Of a stretch of 64,000 nucleotides of DNA, positions 24,511 to 32,180 are shown piece after piece. The translations under genes were made by a program, and so were the position numbers. The notes beneath the pieces are model-generated. The model saw nothing but the letters and a program-made list of their open reading frames with translations, made no database searches and was not told the DNA's origin. Where the stretch lies: NCBI RefSeq assembly GCF_040544485.1, contig NZ_JBDZDV010000001.1, positions 1 to 64,000 of the forward strand, in the 5' to 3' direction. The stretch's first letter is position 1. The number at the start of each line of letters is the position of its first letter. This stretch comes from Lacicoccus halitifaciens (GTDB lineage Bacteria; Bacillota; Bacilli; Staphylococcales; Salinicoccaceae).

Positions 24511-24535
24511 TAAAAATCCCCCGTAAAGGGGGATT
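24511..24535 (-). terminator. Terminator of the FAD-Rieske gene
   Basis: An 8-bp stem AATCCCCC/GGGGGATT (24515-24522 with 24528-24535) has a TTTTTA tail on the minus strand. Confidence 0.85.
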
Positions 24536-24537
24536 GT

Positions 24538-26073
24538 TTATGAATCCAACCGTCTGATCTCCATATCGAGATCGTCGACGGCCGGTCCTTCGATCACTTT
24601 GCCGTCGTAGTTGAAGCGGGAGCCGTGGCAAGGGCAGTCCCAAGTCTTGTCTTCGCCGTTCCAGCCGAGGCTGCATCCCATATGGGTACAGCGGTTGGAG
24701 ACGACGTAGTAGGAATCGTCTTCGCGGTAGACGCCTTTTTTCTTCATGCCTTCGCTGGCAACGGTGCCCTGGCCGCTGTCGAGCTCGATCGATTCGATGT
24801 CCGGATGGGAATCCGTCATCTTCTTCGCTTCAGATTCGATGATATGCAGAGGATTCGTGATGTGCTGCTTCAGATGCTGGAAGGCGGTCTGCTTCCTGTG
24901 CGGATCGAGCAAGTCTGCATACTCATTATCATCCCCGGTCATCAAATCTTTGATGATCATCGATGACAACACGCCGTTCGTCATCCCGAATTTATTGAAG
25001 CCGGTCGCGACGAAGCGGTTATCGTGCGATTTCTGGAACTTGCCGATGAAAGGCAGTGAATCCCCCGTCATCAGATCCTGCGCACGGTAGGCGTACAGGG
25101 TTTCTTCATTCATCGTCAGCTGATCTGCATACAATTTCAATATTTCAAGCTGCTTGTCCATATCTTTATCTTCATATGACATATGGCCGGCTCCGCCGAA
25201 GAGCACCGTCGGTGTCTCCTTCGATGGGTTGACGATATTACGTAAGGAAAGCCCCGGACCGTCATGACCGCTCATATTGATGTCTTCGGGCGGCGGGGTG
25301 GTGGTTGTGGTGACCAGGCCGTAACCGTAGCTGATTTTGAAACTGTTGAAATAAAAACCATCGAAATCAAGGAACGGGAAGTGGGTGGCAATCACAAGAT
25401 TTTCAAAATTGATCTTTTGACCGTTTTCAGTATGGAGGGTGTTTTCGTCGACAGATTTTGCGCGTGTATGTTCATATACTTTAACGCCGCTGTCCACTGC
25501 GACATCCAGCACGCCCTTTAAGAATTTCAATGGATGGAATTCCGCCTGGTTCTTCATCACCAGTTCAGCAACGGTTTCAAACGGCAGTTTGAGCTCTCCT
25601 TTGGAGAGGTGGCCCTCGATGCCGAGTGAGTCATACATCTCCGCTTCCTTTTCCAGCTCTTTTATGGATTCTTCATGGACCGCATATATTACAGTGTCCA
25701 CACGTTTGAAGTCGCAGTCGATATCGTGCTTCACAGCCACGTTTTCCATCTCGGTGATGGCCGCCATCTGGGAGTCGTAATATTTACGGGCGGACGCTTC
25801 ATCCATCTGTTTTGCCAGCTGTCCGTAAAGCACCCCCTGCTGTGCAGTGACCCTCGCGGTGGTGTTCGCTGTCGTGCCGCTTAAGATTTCATTACCTTCA
25901 ATGATAGTCACGTCATAACCTTTCAGCATGAGCTGATAGGCATTCATGATACCGGTGATGCCGGCACCGACGACAAGCACCTCGGTGTCGATATCCTCCT
26001 TCAGTTCCGGGAATTCGGGGAGATCAACAGAAGCACTCCAAAAAGACATTTTGACATCCTGATTCTTTTCCAT
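24538..26073 (-). CDS. FAD-dependent oxidoreductase fused to a Rieske [2Fe-2S] domain
   Basis: A 511-residue fusion. The first 400 residues form a D-amino-acid-oxidase-like FAD domain (DTEVLVVGAGITGIMNAYQL). The last 75 residues are a Rieske domain with both cluster motifs, CTHMGC and CPCHGS. The fusion is shared with YhfW of Bacillus; the substrate is unknown, but electron transfer from FAD to the cluster is implied. The ATG at 26073 has GGAGG six bases upstream; an ATG two codons earlier abuts it. Its iron-sulfur cluster makes it a plausible target of iron-sparing control. Confidence 0.88.
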   Translation of the reverse strand: MEKNQDVKMSFWSASVDLPEFPELKEDIDTEVLVVGAGITGIMNAYQLMLKGYDVTIIEGNEILSGTTANTTARVTAQQGVLYGQLAKQMDEASARKYYDSQMAAITEMENVAVKHDIDCDFKRVDTVIYAVHEESIKELEKEAEMYDSLGIEGHLSKGELKLPFETVAELVMKNQAEFHPLKFLKGVLDVAVDSGVKVYEHTRAKSVDENTLHTENGQKINFENLVIATHFPFLDFDGFYFNSFKISYGYGLVTTTTTPPPEDINMSGHDGPGLSLRNIVNPSKETPTVLFGGAGHMSYEDKDMDKQLEILKLYADQLTMNEETLYAYRAQDLMTGDSLPFIGKFQKSHDNRFVATGFNKFGMTNGVLSSMIIKDLMTGDDNEYADLLDPHRKQTAFQHLKQHITNPLHIIESEAKKMTDSHPDIESIELDSGQGTVASEGMKKKGVYREDDSYYVVSNRCTHMGCSLGWNGEDKTWDCPCHGSRFNYDGKVIEGPAVDDLDMEIRRLDS

Positions 26074-26186
26074 TCTCATCCTCCTAACATTTTTATATAT
26101 GCAATACCCATAATGGCGGTTGGATAATTATCACCGGCAATAATTAAGAAAGTGTAAATTTGTTATTAAAACATGGTGAATAACAC

Positions 26187-26239
26187 TTGAAAATCCGCCT
26201 GAGAAAGTATAATATAATATTCAGGCGTTAAATAACGCA
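26187..26239 (+). promoter_or_regulatory. Promoter and structured leader of the tRNA cluster
   Basis: TTGAAA (about 26187-26192) and TAATAT, 17 bases later, form a likely promoter. The -10 region is enclosed by a 7-bp inverted repeat CGCCTGA/TCAGGCG (26196-26202 with 26221-26227). A second small palindrome GCGTTA/TAACGC (26226-26231 with 26234-26239) lies between it and the first tRNA. Confidence 0.6.
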
Positions 26240-26252
26240 TTAATAATATTAC

Positions 26253-26324
<72 letters not shown>

Positions 26325-26340
26325 TTTTTTTATTTTCAGT

Positions 26341-26416
26341 GGTCCCGTGGTGTAGCGGTTAACATGCCTGCCTGTCACGCAGGAGATCGCGGGTTCAATT
26401 CCCGTCGGGACCGCCA
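26341..26416 (+). tRNA. tRNA-Asp (GTC)
   Basis: Acceptor GGTCCCG/CGGGACC, anticodon loop CTGTCAC (GTC), T-loop GGTTCAATTCC and encoded CCA (26414-26416). Confidence 0.94.
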
Positions 26417-26438
26417 TATTTTTTTGAGTACATATGCT

Positions 26439-26511
26439 GGTCCAGTAGCTCAGTCGGTAGAGCAAAGGATTGAAAATCCTTGTGTCGGCGGTTCGATTCC
26501 GTCCTGGACCA
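26439..26511 (+). tRNA. tRNA-Phe (GAA)
   Basis: Acceptor GGTCCAG/CTGGACC, anticodon loop TTGAAAA (GAA), discriminator A; no encoded CCA. Confidence 0.94.
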
Positions 26512-26519
26512 TTCAGAAT

Positions 26520-26593
26520 GGCGGTTGTGGTGAAGTGGTTAACACACCGGATTGTGGTTCCGGCATTCGTGGGTTCGATCCCCATCAGCCGCC
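26520..26593 (+). tRNA. tRNA-His (GTG)
   Basis: Anticodon loop TTGTGGT (GTG); acceptor GCGGTTG/CAGCCGC with one G-T pair; the extra 5' G (26520) faces C73 (26593), as required by histidyl-tRNA synthetase. Confidence 0.93.
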
Positions 26594-26606
26594 CTTAAAG
26601 CACCAT

Positions 26607-26677
26607 GCGGGTGTAGTTAAATGGTATAACCTCAGCCTTCCAAGCTGATGTTGTCGGTTCGATTCCGATCACCCGCT
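26607..26677 (+). tRNA. tRNA-Gly (TCC)
   Basis: Acceptor GCGGGTG/CACCCGC, anticodon loop CTTCCAA (TCC), discriminator T. Confidence 0.93.
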
Positions 26678-26688
26678 TTTGTTACTAT

Positions 26689-26763
26689 TCCACAGTAGCT
26701 CAGTGGTAGAGCTATCGGCTGTTAACCGATCGGTCGTAGGTTCGAATCCTACCTGTGGAGCCA
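26689..26763 (+). tRNA. tRNA-Asn (GTT), copy 2
   Basis: Acceptor TCCACAG/CTGTGGA, anticodon loop CTGTTAA (GTT), encoded CCA. Identical to the minus-strand copy at 19520-19594. Confidence 0.95.
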
Positions 26764-26764
26764 T

Positions 26765-26836
26765 GGCCCCTTGGTCAAGCGGTTAAGACACCGCCCTTTC
26801 ACGGCGGTAACACGGGTTCGAATCCCGTAGGGGTCA
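26765..26836 (+). tRNA. tRNA-Glu (TTC)
   Basis: Acceptor GGCCCCT/AGGGGTC with a G-T pair, anticodon loop CTTTCAC (TTC). It begins one base after the CCA of tRNA-Asn. Confidence 0.94.
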
Positions 26837-26840
26837 TATT

Positions 26841-26868
26841 AGAAGTGTACATCACACTTCTATTTTTA
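26841..26868 (+). terminator. Intrinsic terminator inside the tRNA cluster
   Basis: An 8-bp stem AGAAGTGT/ACACTTCT (26841-26848 with 26854-26861) plus a TATTTTTA tail separates tRNA-Glu from tRNA-Ser, so the last tRNA depends on read-through or its own start. Confidence 0.75.
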
Positions 26869-26872
26869 TTGT

Positions 26873-26960
26873 GGACAGCTGGCCGAGCGGCTTAAGGCGC
26901 ACGCCTGGAACGCGTGTATACGGCAACCCCGTATCGAGGGTTCAAATCCCTCGCTGTCCG
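26873..26960 (+). tRNA. tRNA-Ser (GGA)
   Basis: 88-base class II tRNA: acceptor GGACAGC/GCTGTCC, anticodon loop CTGGAAC (GGA), long variable arm; discriminator G. Confidence 0.94.
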
Positions 26961-26973
26961 TACTTTTTCTTGA

Positions 26974-27008
26974 AACCATCCGATCTTAGGTGATCGGATG
27001 GTTTTTTG
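26974..27008 (+). terminator. Terminator at the end of the tRNA cluster
   Basis: A perfect 12-bp stem AACCATCCGATC/GATCGGATGGTT (26974-26985 with 26992-27003) is followed by TTTTG. Confidence 0.9.
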
Positions 27009-27075
27009 TATATTAGAGAGTGAATCCTACTTTAAGGTCCCGCTGGGGTACACGCAAACCATAAAAGCCTCTTTT

Positions 27076-27110
27076 GTATCATTATTTGATATACTTGATA
27101 AGTATGATAC
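27076..27110. promoter_or_regulatory. Nested inverted repeats upstream of an unknown gene
   Basis: GTATCAT (27076-27082) and ATGATAC (27104-27110) enclose a second palindrome ATACTT-N3-AAGTAT (27091-27105). It ends two bases before the AGGAGGAG ribosome site and overlaps plausible promoter elements. This could be an operator or a leader hairpin. Confidence 0.5.
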
Positions 27111-27123
27111 TAGGAGGAGACTA

Positions 27124-27492
27124 ATGGAGAGATCGACTCATAAAAGCAACTTGGACCGTATAATAGAACTCGCGAAGGATATGAAGGGGAACGAGAAGTC
27201 GAATGCGCTCGTTGAAATGGTGAATGAAGCGGATCTGCATCAATATGATCTGATGCGGGATCACGGGCTCGCTGAATTTGAGTGCAGCGCCGCCGGCGGA
27301 AACTGGCATTTCCTGAGCCAGGCACATCTCACCGAAAGGGGACAGCTGTTCATCAACATATTCGGTGACGAGGAGAATCATGCCGGTGTCAAAAAGTTGG
27401 CCAAAGCGCAGGATGAGAGGCTGAATGATCTGTCCCTCGATGATGTGATGGAACTGGGGACAGCTCATCTGGAAGATAAATCAGAAACGTGA
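27124..27492 (+). CDS. Hypothetical 122-residue soluble protein
   Basis: An acidic, mainly helical cytoplasmic protein beginning MERSTHKSNLDRIIELAKDM, with no membrane segment or signal. One Cys (in FECSAAGGNWHF) and several His residues are present, with no known metal motif. The segment HDxGLAEFECSAAGGNWHFLSQAHLT looks like a compact mixed fold, but I do not recognise a family. AGGAGGAG lies just upstream of the ATG; a frame extended 42 codons upstream runs through the tRNA terminator and is rejected. Flanked by tRNAs on one side and a MATE gene on the other. Confidence 0.7.
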   Translation: MERSTHKSNLDRIIELAKDMKGNEKSNALVEMVNEADLHQYDLMRDHGLAEFECSAAGGNWHFLSQAHLTERGQLFINIFGDEENHAGVKKLAKAQDERLNDLSLDDVMELGTAHLEDKSET

Positions 27493-27528
27493 AATTGATA
27501 TTTTAGGTTTCACATGATTAATAAATGG

Positions 27529-27558
27529 AGGTGCAGGCCATGCACTTCTATTTTTATT
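27529..27558 (+). terminator. Probable weak terminator
   Basis: A short stem AGGTGCA/TGCACTT (one G-T pair) is followed by CTATTTTTATT. The last 17 bases repeat those of the terminator inside the tRNA cluster (26855-26871). Confidence 0.5.
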
Positions 27559-27658
27559 GAGAAGAATCGCATTTTATATATAAACCGGTTCTTTAGCATT
27601 AAATGGCTGAAGGTCTTATAATATAACATTGTACTTAAAAGTTTTTGTGGGTGAAAAG

Positions 27659-28999
27659 ATGAAAAAGAACCAATATGACTTTACGACAGGGCCGATTTTA
27701 AAGCCCTTGATTTTATTCTCAGGGCCTATAATGCTGACGAACCTTCTGCAGACATCATTCCAGATCGTCGACAGCCTTTGGGTCGGGAACATCCTCGGAG
27801 CGGAAGCGCTGGGGGCCGTGGCGGTGGCGACGACGATTCTTGTGACGGTGCTGTCGTTCATACTCGGTCTGAACAATGCGGCCCTCACCATATTGTCCCA
27901 GCAGTACGGACGGCGGGATGATGCGGGGCTCCGGAATTATTTGAATGCTTTCATCGTCATCATGTCGATGATGTCGGTGGGCTTCGGGATTGCCGGCTAC
28001 ATATCTGCAGAACCTCTGCTGCGCCTGATCGGCACGCCGGAAGCCATCATGGACATGGCCGTTACATATTTGCAGATCAGTTTCCTCGGCATGTTCTTCC
28101 TGTTCGGATATAACTTCATCAATACGGTGCTCCGCGCACTCGGCGACAGCAAGACGCCGATGAGGATCGTCCTGATTGCGGTCATCATGAATGCTGTACT
28201 CGCACCGCTCTTCATGTTCGTGCTTGACCTTGGCATCGTCGGTGCGGCGCTTGCGACCGTCATTTCCCAGGGGCTCGCCTTCCTATACAGCATCCAGCAT
28301 TCATTCAGGCACAGGCTGATTCCGTTCAGCCGTCCAACACTGCCGAAGAAGCACGAGGTCAGCCTCATACTCTCACTAGGCATACCGGGCGGCCTGCAAA
28401 TGGCCGTCATCCATGCCGGCATTGCCGCGATACTCAGCGTTGTGACAGGCTTCGGCAGCGACACCGTCGCCGGCTTCAGTGCAGCACAGAGACTGGACAG
28501 TCTGATCATGCTGCCGGCGATGGCACTCGGCACCGCAGTGAACAGTATGGCGGGGCAGAATATCGGCGTCGGCAACTGGTCGCGGGTGAAGAAGATCGCA
28601 AGATATGCATCACTGTACAACTTCGGCCTGATGGTCAGTGTCGCCATCCTCGCAATCATATTTGCAGAGCATGCCATCCGGCTGTTCATCCAGGATGAAG
28701 CGGCTGTGGCATTCGGCACGACCTACTTGAGGACAGTGGCACTGTGTTATCCGTTCCTCGGTTTGAATTTCGTGCTGAACGGCATCGTGCGGGCATCCGG
28801 TGCGATGTATCAGGTGCTGATACTCAACATCATTTCATTCTGGATACTGAGGTTCCCGCTCGCTGACATCTTCTCCTCATTATATGGGGAGACCGGCATC
28901 GGGATCGGCATGGGCGTCAGTTTCATCATCAGCAGCGGATTTGCATATCTGTATTATAAATTCGGCGGCTGGAAGAGGAAAGTTCTGTTCAAAAATTGA
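27659..28999 (+). CDS. MATE-family multidrug/toxin exporter
   Basis: A 446-residue polytopic membrane protein with about 12 helices in two homologous halves, of the MATE (NorM/MepA-like) family: cation-coupled export of drugs or metabolites. Typical features are PILKPLILFSGPIMLTNLLQ at the N-terminus and a repeated GLNNAALTILSQQYGRRD / AVNSMAGQNIGVGNW pair after helices 2 and 8. The ATG at 27659 has only a weak GGTGA upstream; a frame 10 codons longer lacks any. No regulator is adjacent. Substrate unknown. Confidence 0.88.
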   Translation: MKKNQYDFTTGPILKPLILFSGPIMLTNLLQTSFQIVDSLWVGNILGAEALGAVAVATTILVTVLSFILGLNNAALTILSQQYGRRDDAGLRNYLNAFIVIMSMMSVGFGIAGYISAEPLLRLIGTPEAIMDMAVTYLQISFLGMFFLFGYNFINTVLRALGDSKTPMRIVLIAVIMNAVLAPLFMFVLDLGIVGAALATVISQGLAFLYSIQHSFRHRLIPFSRPTLPKKHEVSLILSLGIPGGLQMAVIHAGIAAILSVVTGFGSDTVAGFSAAQRLDSLIMLPAMALGTAVNSMAGQNIGVGNWSRVKKIARYASLYNFGLMVSVAILAIIFAEHAIRLFIQDEAAVAFGTTYLRTVALCYPFLGLNFVLNGIVRASGAMYQVLILNIISFWILRFPLADIFSSLYGETGIGIGMGVSFIISSGFAYLYYKFGGWKRKVLFKN

Positions 29000-29004
29000 C
29001 AGAT

Positions 29005-29043
29005 GCACCGGTCCCCATGTCCACTGGAGGAGGGGTCCGGTGC
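29005..29043 (+). terminator. Hairpin after the MATE gene, possible terminator
   Basis: A 12-bp stem with one mismatch (29005-29016 with 29032-29043) follows the stop codon, but no clear T tract follows, so termination is uncertain. Confidence 0.4.
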
Positions 29044-29177
29044 TTCTGTACTTTGCCGCCAAGGATTTCGTGGATTTTTACCATATTATTTAATGAAAAA
29101 TTGCAAAAAGGTATTTATGATTTTGACATTCACTGCTATAATGTATAAGTAATGCAATCAAGCCATTGCAACTTTTC

Positions 29178-29248
29178 GCCGACATAGTTTAATGGTAGAA
29201 CACAGCCATGGTAAGGCTGCGATGCGAGTTCGATTCTCGCTGTCGGCT
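29178..29248 (+). tRNA. tRNA-Thr (GGT)
   Basis: Acceptor GCCGACA/TGTCGGC, anticodon stem CAGCC/GGCTG with loop ATGGTAA (GGT), T arm GCGAG/CTCGC; discriminator T; no encoded CCA. The D arm is short with TTTAATGG. A promoter-like TATAAT lies about 35 bases upstream. Confidence 0.85.
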
Positions 29249-29262
29249 TATCTTAAAATCAG

Positions 29263-29301
29263 AGCGCTATTCATTCCATATGGAACGAGTAGCGCTTTTT
29301 T
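29263..29301 (+). terminator. Terminator of tRNA-Thr
   Basis: A stem AGCGCTA/TAGCGCT (29263-29269 with 29290-29296) with additional inner pairing and a T6 tail. Confidence 0.85.
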
Positions 29302-29324
29302 GATATCGTTATGAGTACAAAGAA

Positions 29325-29349
29325 GCCCGGGAGAATGTCACTTCCGGGC
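29325..29349 (-). terminator. Terminator of the 41-residue membrane gene
   Basis: A stem GCCCGG/CCGGGC (29325-29330 with 29344-29349) with a TTCTTT tail on the minus strand. Confidence 0.6.
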
Positions 29350-29359
29350 ACTGATGGTT

Positions 29360-29485
29360 TTATACCAGCAGCCATATGAAGCCGCCGACCAATACAGCAA
29401 TACTTACAATGAGTACAATCCAACTGAAACCCACTGCATTTTTCTTCTCATCTTTTTCAGGGTGGACTTTTCGCTTCTCGGCCAA
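29360..29485 (-). CDS. Small single-pass membrane protein (41 residues)
   Basis: A short gene with a basic/acidic N-terminus (AEKRKVHPEKDEKKN) and one C-terminal helix (SWIVLIVSIAVLVGGFIWLL). The start is probably the TTG at 29485, nine bases after AAGGGG; an ATG two codons upstream (29491) is the alternative. Own terminator downstream. Unknown function; the shape is common among tiny Staphylococcaceae membrane proteins. Confidence 0.62.
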   Translation of the reverse strand: MAEKRKVHPEKDEKKNAVGFSWIVLIVSIAVLVGGFIWLLV

Positions 29486-29509
29486 TATCATCAACCCCTT
29501 ATGATTTTA

Positions 29510-29800
29510 TCACTCCGAGTCTTCTTCATCCGGATTTTCATCACCGGCATCTTCTACAGTATTATCCGCTTCAGTTTCCGTCTCTGTGCTGTCATGGTCT
29601 ATCTCATCTTCGTCAACACTTTCACCTGAATCCTGGATGGTATCAAGAGCGTCCTCTGAACGATCAGCATCATCCACTTCGGTGCCGCCTTCAGTATCGG
29701 TTGTTTCCTCAGTTTCATCCGGCGCGTCATCTCCACCGCAGGCACCTAATACCAATACGGAAGCCAAGCCGCCGGCAAGTAAATATTTCTTGAAGTTCAT
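29510..29800 (-). CDS. Hyperacidic lipoprotein, paralogue 1
   Basis: A 96-residue predicted lipoprotein. The signal NFKKYLLAGGLASVLVLGAC ends in the lipobox LGAC; everything after the Cys is disordered and made of Asp, Glu, Thr, Ser and Gly (no aromatic residues). The signal peptide is nearly identical to those at 37230-37988 and 53571-53780, so the three are paralogues in their N-termini with unrelated acidic tails. Possible roles are cation or water retention at the membrane face in salt, or a spacer; no function is known. GGGAGG precedes the ATG. Confidence 0.75.
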   Translation of the reverse strand: MNFKKYLLAGGLASVLVLGACGGDDAPDETEETTDTEGGTEVDDADRSEDALDTIQDSGESVDEDEIDHDSTETETEADNTVEDAGDENPDEEDSE

Positions 29801-29993
29801 TTATAAATCCTCCCATTATTAATAGATTTATATCTACTATACCCATTGCCGGGGATATTAAAAACGTATTACATACCAAAACCATGTAATAGGACACTGT
29901 ATCATTTTGACAATTATATTTAATTTTACTCAATCATCACTATAATATATGCTGTATAATTATATTAATAACATATTATAGGAGGCGGGAGCA

Positions 29994-31442
29994 GTGGGTA
30001 TTATTTTTTTACCTTTAATAATCATCGGGGTGCTGGTCACTTTCGGGATTTATCTGGGGGCGCTTTACAGAAGAAGCGTGGACGGTGACTCGCAGAATGA
30101 TTTATGGAAAGGCACCATGATATCTGCATCGGTGACAATCTTGCTTATGCTCTTATATGCTGCAATGAGCAGCAGTGTCGGAATGGCGGATATATTCACC
30201 GGCATACTTTTATTGGCGTCTGCCGGCCTGGTACTGTCTCTTTTGTTCAACAAGAACTATAAAAATAAATATAATGAAAGAGGCAAATTCAACCGTACGA
30301 CGGGCATCACGCTCGGTTTGATGGTGTTGTCATTTGCCGTGATTGGTCTGTCTGCAGATCCGGAGGGAAGAGAAGAGCACCTGGACAGTGGGGAAATCGC
30401 TGTTGAGGCGGGCATCGATGAAATGACTGAGGAAGAAGAGGCTGAAACCGAGCAGCCGGCCGAGGAAGAGCAAGCTGCAGAAGAAGCCGAAGCCGAGAAA
30501 CAGGCAGAGGAAGAAAAAGCTGCAGAAGAGGCCGAAGCCGAGAAACAGGCTGAGGAAGAGCAGGCTGCAGAAGAAGCCGAATCTGAGAAACAGGCGGAGG
30601 AAGAGCAAGCGGCCGAGGAAGAAGATGCCGTCAAAGATGGTTTGATACCTGTTCAGCTGTACCGTGTAGTGGACGGCGATACGGTTCATGTCATCGACGA
30701 GGATGGCAATAATCTGAACTTGAGGTTACTGTTGATCGACACACCGGAGACCGTCCATCCGAATGAGCCTGTGCAGCCATACGGTCCGGAGGCTTCTGAA
30801 AGGCTCACGGATCTCCTGAGTGGGGCGGATCAGCTGTATATAGAATACGATGAGGGCGATAAACAGGACCATTATGGAAGGGAGCTTGTCTATCTTTATG
30901 CAGACGATGTGAATGTCCATGAAGTACTGCTTGAAGAGGGGCTGGCCAGGGTCGGTTACATCTATGAGCAGCAGCGGTATCTGGATGATTTCAGGGCTGC
31001 CGAGCAGTATGCGAAAGATAACGGACTCGGCATCTGGTCCATTCCGGGTTATGTGAATGAAGACGGTGAAGGGTTCAACTACGAAGAGGAACCGGCCGCA
31101 GAAGAGCCTGCTGATGATGGAGCGGGCACCGGCACGGGATCCTATAATTTCGCCAACTGCACCGAGCTGCGTGAAGTCTTCCCGGACGGCGTGGCATCCG
31201 ACCATCCGGCATATCAACCGCAGATGGACAGGGATAACGACGGTCATGCATGTGAGACAAGTTCTTCCAGTCCGGCGGAATCTTCCGTTGAAGAGCCTGC
31301 CGATACTCCGGCAGATTCAGGGAATTATAACTTCGCCAACTGCACCGAGCTGCGTGAAGTCTTCCCGGACGGTGTGGCATCCGACCATCCGGCATATCAG
31401 CCGAAGATGGACAGGGACAATGACGGTCATGCATGTGAATAA
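29994..31442 (+). CDS. Membrane-anchored SNase-domain nuclease with two Excalibur domains
   Basis: A 482-residue protein starting at GTG (GGAGGCGGGAGCA upstream). In order: three or four transmembrane helices (about residues 1-120); an EA-rich segment of about 75 residues built on an imperfect 15-residue repeat (AEEEQAAEEAEAEKQ); an SNase domain (about 220-350) with catalytic VVDGDTVHV, LRLLLIDTPET and HYGRELVYLY; then two near-identical Excalibur calcium-binding domains (about 383-420 and 444-482), each ending DRDNDGHACE. The Excalibur copies are also near-identical in DNA (31146-31255 and 31329-31438), pointing to a recent tandem duplication. Probably a surface nuclease with calcium-binding tails. 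Confidence 0.88.
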   Translation: MGIIFLPLIIIGVLVTFGIYLGALYRRSVDGDSQNDLWKGTMISASVTILLMLLYAAMSSSVGMADIFTGILLLASAGLVLSLLFNKNYKNKYNERGKFNRTTGITLGLMVLSFAVIGLSADPEGREEHLDSGEIAVEAGIDEMTEEEEAETEQPAEEEQAAEEAEAEKQAEEEKAAEEAEAEKQAEEEQAAEEAESEKQAEEEQAAEEEDAVKDGLIPVQLYRVVDGDTVHVIDEDGNNLNLRLLLIDTPETVHPNEPVQPYGPEASERLTDLLSGADQLYIEYDEGDKQDHYGRELVYLYADDVNVHEVLLEEGLARVGYIYEQQRYLDDFRAAEQYAKDNGLGIWSIPGYVNEDGEGFNYEEEPAAEEPADDGAGTGTGSYNFANCTELREVFPDGVASDHPAYQPQMDRDNDGHACETSSSSPAESSVEEPADTPADSGNYNFANCTELREVFPDGVASDHPAYQPKMDRDNDGHACE

Positions 31443-31445
31443 ATA

Positions 31446-31480
31446 AAAGGGCTGACGGATTATTTTCCGTCAGCCCTTTT
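31446..31480. terminator. Shared terminator of the SNase gene and opuC operon
   Basis: A 14-bp stem AAAGGGCTGACGGA/TCCGTCAGCCCTTT (31446-31459 with 31466-31479) with T-rich tails on both strands. Confidence 0.9.
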
Positions 31481-31484
31481 CCAT

Positions 31485-32180
31485 TTAATTGATGGTCTGC
31501 ACGCGATGGTTCGTCTCACTCGGAGCTTTCTTCCTTCTTGTGGGATCGAGTCTTCTTTCAATGAGTCTCAGGATGATATCCACAATCACTGCAATGATTG
31601 CAATCGGGACCGCACCGGCGAGTATGAAGACCGTACCGTCGGAAGCATTCGTTCCGCGGATGATGACGTCTGAGAGGGTGGTCGCACCGATGAATGAACC
31701 GACAGCAACAACACCGATTGCGACGACAAGTGCAATCCTTAAGCCGCCGATGATGACCGACAGTGCAAGCGGCAGCTCCACCATGGTCAGCACCTGGTTG
31801 CGTGTCATGCCCATACTTTTACCGGCATCCTTGATGTTCGAATCGACGTTCGATATGCCGGTGTATGTGTTCTTGATGATGGGCAGGAGGGCATAGAAGA
31901 ATACGGTGACCACTACCGTGGTGCTGCCGAGCCCCATCACGAGCATCATGATGGCGAGCATCGCGATGACGGGGATCGTCTGAATGATGTTTGTCAATGT
32001 GATGACCAGTCCGGAGAGCTTTGAAAAGCGTGCGATCAGTATCCCGACGGGTATGCCGACTATGGAAGCGAAAATCACTCCGTATACTGACATCAGCAGA
32101 TGATTGAAAAACAGCTCAAACATGTATCCGCCGTTCACGATATAGTAATTGAAAAAGTCCGTAATGATATTTCCAGTCAT
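31485..32180 (-). CDS. opuCD: OpuC-type osmoprotectant ABC permease (distal subunit)
   Basis: A 231-residue inner-membrane permease with the binding-protein-dependent transport signature (GIPVGILIARFSKLSG, EAA-like loop DAGKSMGMTRNQVL). It pairs with OpuCB in the glycine betaine/carnitine/choline importer. Its ATG overlaps the opuCC stop in an ATGA, implying coupled translation. Last gene of the four-gene operon. Confidence 0.9.
   Translation of the reverse strand: MTGNIITDFFNYYIVNGGYMFELFFNHLLMSVYGVIFASIVGIPVGILIARFSKLSGLVITLTNIIQTIPVIAMLAIMMLVMGLGSTTVVVTVFFYALLPIIKNTYTGISNVDSNIKDAGKSMGMTRNQVLTMVELPLALSVIIGGLRIALVVAIGVVAVGSFIGATTLSDVIIRGTNASDGTVFILAGAVPIAIIAVIVDIILRLIERRLDPTRRKKAPSETNHRVQTIN

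Noticed and set aside
30257..30634. Minus-strand Ser/Ala/Cys-rich frame opposite the EA repeat
   Set aside because: Mirror of the Glu/Ala repeat in the SNase-Excalibur gene; low complexity only.
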